Assembly: GCA_021647315.1 (NCBI GenBank)
Contig: JAKIUY010000009.1
Location: 1-64,000 of the forward strand
Direction of reading: 5' to 3'
Origin: Victivallaceae bacterium
Lineage (GTDB): Bacteria; Verrucomicrobiota; Lentisphaeria; Victivallales; Victivallaceae
DNA: 64,000 bases
Positions 62,401 to 64,000 of the stretch are shown here, piece after piece. The position numbers were made by a program, and so were the translations under genes. The notes under the pieces are model-generated. The model was given only the letters and a program-made list of their open reading frames with translations, searched no databases and was not told the origin of the DNA. The number at the start of each line of letters is the position of its first letter. Within the stretch, counting starts at the first letter, position 1.

Positions 62401-62489
62401 ACAGTAATAGCGGCAACTGTTAACAGTAGCATAAGAACCAGTTTCAGGCTACTAAACACTCCAAATAGTTTCTGCTGTTTTTTATCCAT
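59433..62489 (-). CDS. histidine kinase with periplasmic ABC-type binding domain and PAS repeats
   Basis: A 1018-residue membrane sensor kinase. A signal/TM segment (about 14-32) is followed by a periplasmic domain of the ABC substrate-binding type (35-345: YRVLILNSSNSQTPASNQIV, FDFAVVTDDISYQFFLKN, TPVVFCGVNNFSRNQV). A second TM (about 357-378) leads into three PAS/PAC modules (about 390-770). The kinase core carries the phospho-acceptor His in SFLANMSHEIRTPLNAISGF, the N box NLLGNAMKFT, DTGTGIP and GGTGLGLSIC. There is no receiver domain, and no response regulator gene is adjacent. It ends within 3 kb of a pseudo-protease gene. A small molecule, possibly a sugar or amino acid derivative, is probably sensed. 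Confidence 0.9.
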   Translation of the reverse strand: MDKKQQKLFGVFSSLKLVLMLLLTVAAITVTAEPQKTYRVLILNSSNSQTPASNQIVQGIIDILGKASPNIVCYTEFLDSASFSKTPELEALLLKYLKLKYPGKFFDFAVVTDDISYQFFLKNHRKFLYQTPVVFCGVNNFSRNQVRGINNITGIIQRTDSLPLLQLALRQNPWAEDLWIICDSTPAGQSVLQSIAHALNVVKAEYPKLKVNYLLGQNISTRELIKKMRSCSSRGIAIVGPWTKNFQGVQNPFNRKVYQQLSASAKVPLYGFGERSNGDDFVSCRINSNYNIGNEAAYIILELVSGTPISQIRIDSRDNRQFVFNWKQLQYWKISQDNLPAGAKIINKPHSFYDKYRPYILLSSGALLIQALVIILLFINIYHRNRLRRELQESEQRLRKALDLVPHVIMAVDINDNILLANRTAAEVFNIDLKNIAGSNLRQIYGPPGLAKLLRDNHGTFEQDEPCLMPNMAIRDETSGMLYEYSLTRSPFPFGNNRAAVLLCVVDNTALRESEQERRQNEELYRNIFENSEGGILFANLENMQAVHANPAFCKMLGYHHDEIIKLGIKDFYPLELHGIIGNATNQLRNSSAVTKHFTALPVLRKDGMLIFADITAGTIMLDGQKCMVAFFVDVTERQKIENELVQWKDRLELALNSSRLGMWDWFLNTNMTQVNDTMLDILGVTREEFSNEYGFIKNFIHHEDLPVVKQALSAHLNGGAGLYEVEFRINRNYRKWIWLQLIGKVVKSDRRGKPERMIGFVQDITERKNFEDELRRAKERAEESDRLKSSFLANMSHEIRTPLNAISGFANLVNDKTLSDDKLEEYTQLICKSSEQLLKIISDILDLSKIENRQLELNNAPLKLDEVLHSIYHIFAARAAHEHGDKVELRLVMPPVLSQTVIFADESRLIQVFTNLLGNAMKFTADGYIEFGYQLCAPEILFYVKDTGTGIPAEKHELIFEEFAQADNTITKQYGGTGLGLSICRQLVNLMGGRIWLESKPGHGSTFFFALPENRPS

Positions 62490-62650
62490 AGTTGATTCCA
62501 GATTTTCCGATAAAGCAATCTAAATGCAGTTTCATATTTTTACAAGCAATTATACCCGTTCGGATAGGCTTTAATTTACTTTTCAGCCTGCTCTGCCAAA
62601 AATTAGAAAATAAAAGTTAAAATTTCAAACTGAATCATTATACTAGAAGA

Positions 62651-63823
62651 TTAACGCCTGTCATAGGAAGCTTTAATGCGTTTTATTTTTCCTAGCTTGC
62701 TTACCCTCGGCTTGCCCTTTCGTTTCAACATATCGTTATGAGCTATAATACTTTGAATTACTTTAATTTTTTTGCATAGCATATCATTATGAGCCAGCAA
62801 CGCCCTGCTGGCCTGTTCGATAACATAGTAGTCTGAATTTCTCTTACGGAGGCTGCTGGCAGAAAATGATATGTATTTTTTAGTTATGTCAAGCAGGTAG
62901 ATTGAGTTAATTGTCGGGGTATAGTTTCCAGCATTATCACTATTATAACCATCCTTGTATCGTGTACTCTCCAGCTGTTTGACTATATCATTCATTATTT
63001 TATACCTGAGAGGAATATTTAAACTTTTTATGCCGTTCCGGTTTTTCCAGACCAGATTTTTCGGTAACTTTTTACTTATATCAATTCCTCCAAGATATTT
63101 ATCTGAAAGAGCCTGCATCACTACATCACCCCATTCATTGATATCTCTGAGTTTTTGATAATGTCTCAAGTCTCTGCCGTAACTTGAACTACCTCTCCTA
63201 ATCAACTGTTTTTTGCTTATATTATCCAGTCTGGCAATACATTTACCGATTGGGGTTAAAGAAATTTTGTCTTTTGCCATATCCGAGTCATCTGTCATAC
63301 GGACAACGACGCCGATAACATTACCGGTCTCTTCAGAGATAACCGGGGTGCCGAATGCAACTTTTTCTATCGAATTTGAAAGCACAATGGAAGTTTTATC
63401 AAGCGTTTTAATCTGCTGCTCCCCGAGCTTGCCGAATGTTTTGACTTTTCCATCAGTCTTCAGCTCAGATGCATTTCCCTCCAAGGGCAGAAACGGCAGG
63501 GTTTTAATGCTCCTCCCCTTTATATAAAGTATCGCTAGATCACGATCTTTAGCAAAGTAATATACTTTGGTTTTAAGCCTACGTTTATTGCTGTCAGTAA
63601 CCGTTATATCTTCATTATCAAATACAGCCAAAGCACTAGTAACAATGACGCGCCGTTTACCGTACTGAGTTATAAAACCGATAGCTTTTCCGTTGCGACT
63701 ACTTATCGAAACCATTGCTGTCGCTGGATCAATTTCCTTCTTTTTTGATTTACCATGAGCGGCCAGCGAAACAATAGACAGTACAATAGATATAAAACAT
63801 GCAGTTTTGCGAATGTCAAACAT
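62651..63823 (-). CDS. secreted trypsin-fold protein, catalytically degenerate
   Basis: A 390-residue secreted protein (signal ISIVLSIVSLAA). Residues about 35-200 have the trypsin/S1C beta-barrel pattern: SSRNGKAIGFIT at the GSGFI position, VIVTSALAVFDN where active proteases have TNAHV, AKDRDLAILYIKG with the Asp retained, and VAFGTPVISEETGNVIGVVV at the GNSGSP position. The catalytic His and Ser are therefore missing, so it should not cleave peptides. The C-terminal 190 residues are basic and helical (KYISFSASSLRKRNSDYY, IKVIQSIIAHNDMLKRKGK), of unknown role. The start at 63823 has AGAGGAAA before it. Confidence 0.72.
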   Translation of the reverse strand: MFDIRKTACFISIVLSIVSLAAHGKSKKKEIDPATAMVSISSRNGKAIGFITQYGKRRVIVTSALAVFDNEDITVTDSNKRRLKTKVYYFAKDRDLAILYIKGRSIKTLPFLPLEGNASELKTDGKVKTFGKLGEQQIKTLDKTSIVLSNSIEKVAFGTPVISEETGNVIGVVVRMTDDSDMAKDKISLTPIGKCIARLDNISKKQLIRRGSSSYGRDLRHYQKLRDINEWGDVVMQALSDKYLGGIDISKKLPKNLVWKNRNGIKSLNIPLRYKIMNDIVKQLESTRYKDGYNSDNAGNYTPTINSIYLLDITKKYISFSASSLRKRNSDYYVIEQASRALLAHNDMLCKKIKVIQSIIAHNDMLKRKGKPRVSKLGKIKRIKASYDRR

Positions 63824-63892
63824 AAAAGATTTCCTCTTATTAGATTTCCCTACTTTAAAATATACAATGATCAGCACTTAACTTTCTTAAAT

Positions 63893-63920
63893 AAAACCGG
63901 CTTTGCCGGAACTAAAATCA
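63893..63920. repeat. CCGG palindrome near window end
   Basis: AACCGGCTTTGCCGGAACTA, the inverse of TAGTTCCGGCAAAGCCGGTT at 37870-37891. It lies upstream of the pseudo-protease gene. The final 80 bases show no further feature. Confidence 0.5.
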
Positions 63921-64000
63921 ACTTTAAAACACAAAGCGAAAAGAGAGTTCCGTACCGTTTTTCACTTGGCGATTGATATTTTTCAAATAACATCAAACCT

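Noticed and set aside
62549-62585. Third TACCCAT-type repeat
   Set aside because: The palindrome is degenerate (CCCGTTCGGAT) and the tail matches poorly; kept only as a weak candidate in the findings.

Overview
The window looks like a chromosomal segment of a Gram-negative bacterium of the PVC superphylum, most likely Lentisphaerota. The GC content is moderate (roughly 40-45%, estimated by eye). The taxonomic cue is a Minf_1886-type conserved protein (4557-4964), supported by a prepilin C-terminal fragment of the kind abundant in Lentisphaerota, a CdsZ-like zinc-ribbon protein, several Gfo/Idh/MocA oxidoreductases and a carbohydrate-centred gene set. An apolipoprotein N-acyltransferase, TolC/RND efflux and lipoproteins indicate an outer membrane. 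The assignment is inference from gene content. No rRNA is present; one tRNA-Glu(UUC) is.

Layout. 1-13.5 kb: a decayed ORF, a 499-bp inverted-repeat element, a family 2 glycosyltransferase, a two-module M16 peptidase with the Minf_1886 gene, an ABC-F protein, ispE, transketolase with an odd Cys-rich tail, ruvB, a truncated thpR and a prepilin fragment. 13.5-29.8 kb: a metal (probably copper/silver) resistance island. It holds CusA-, CusB- and TolC-like efflux genes, a tandem YHS-type metal-binding protein, a class III adenylate cyclase, a new-looking Cys-repeat secreted protein, an RnfD-like membrane protein, a CuA-type cupredoxin, a DUF5667-like putative anti-sigma factor, an ECF sigma factor, a small HAMP-like membrane protein, a decayed YHS gene and an SO_0444-type Cu/Zn permease. 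30-48.6 kb: a tagaturonate epimerase-like protein, two oxidoreductases, a CapA-like protein, small membrane proteins, lnt, a zinc-ribbon coiled-coil protein, tRNA-Glu, a PIN-PhoH protein, queE and queD, a membrane-anchored MerR-like protein, ribF, a CBM9-like protein and a LivJ-like lipoprotein. 48.6-64 kb: a GH116-like glycosidase with its LacI regulator, an ISL3 remnant, a XerC/D recombinase, a sialate O-acetylesterase, an AraC regulator divergent from rhaA, a large hybrid-sensing histidine kinase and a trypsin-fold protein that has lost catalytic residues.

The most interesting system is the metal island. Four promoter-like sites with the same bipartite sequence, GCGTAAC then 16-17 nt then CGTCTT(T/A)A, lie in front of the sigma factor gene, the divergent HAMP-like gene, the Cys-repeat protein gene and the YHS-tolC-cusBA operon. 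This reads as an autoregulated ECF regulon in which the sigma factor, held by a membrane anti-sigma with a Met/Cys-rich C-terminus, switches on periplasmic metal-binding proteins and an RND pump.

Intergenic space is unusually rich in short repeats: two modular inverted-repeat families, several palindromes, and low-complexity arrays that sit exactly at the 3' ends of genes and in two cases supply the stop codon.
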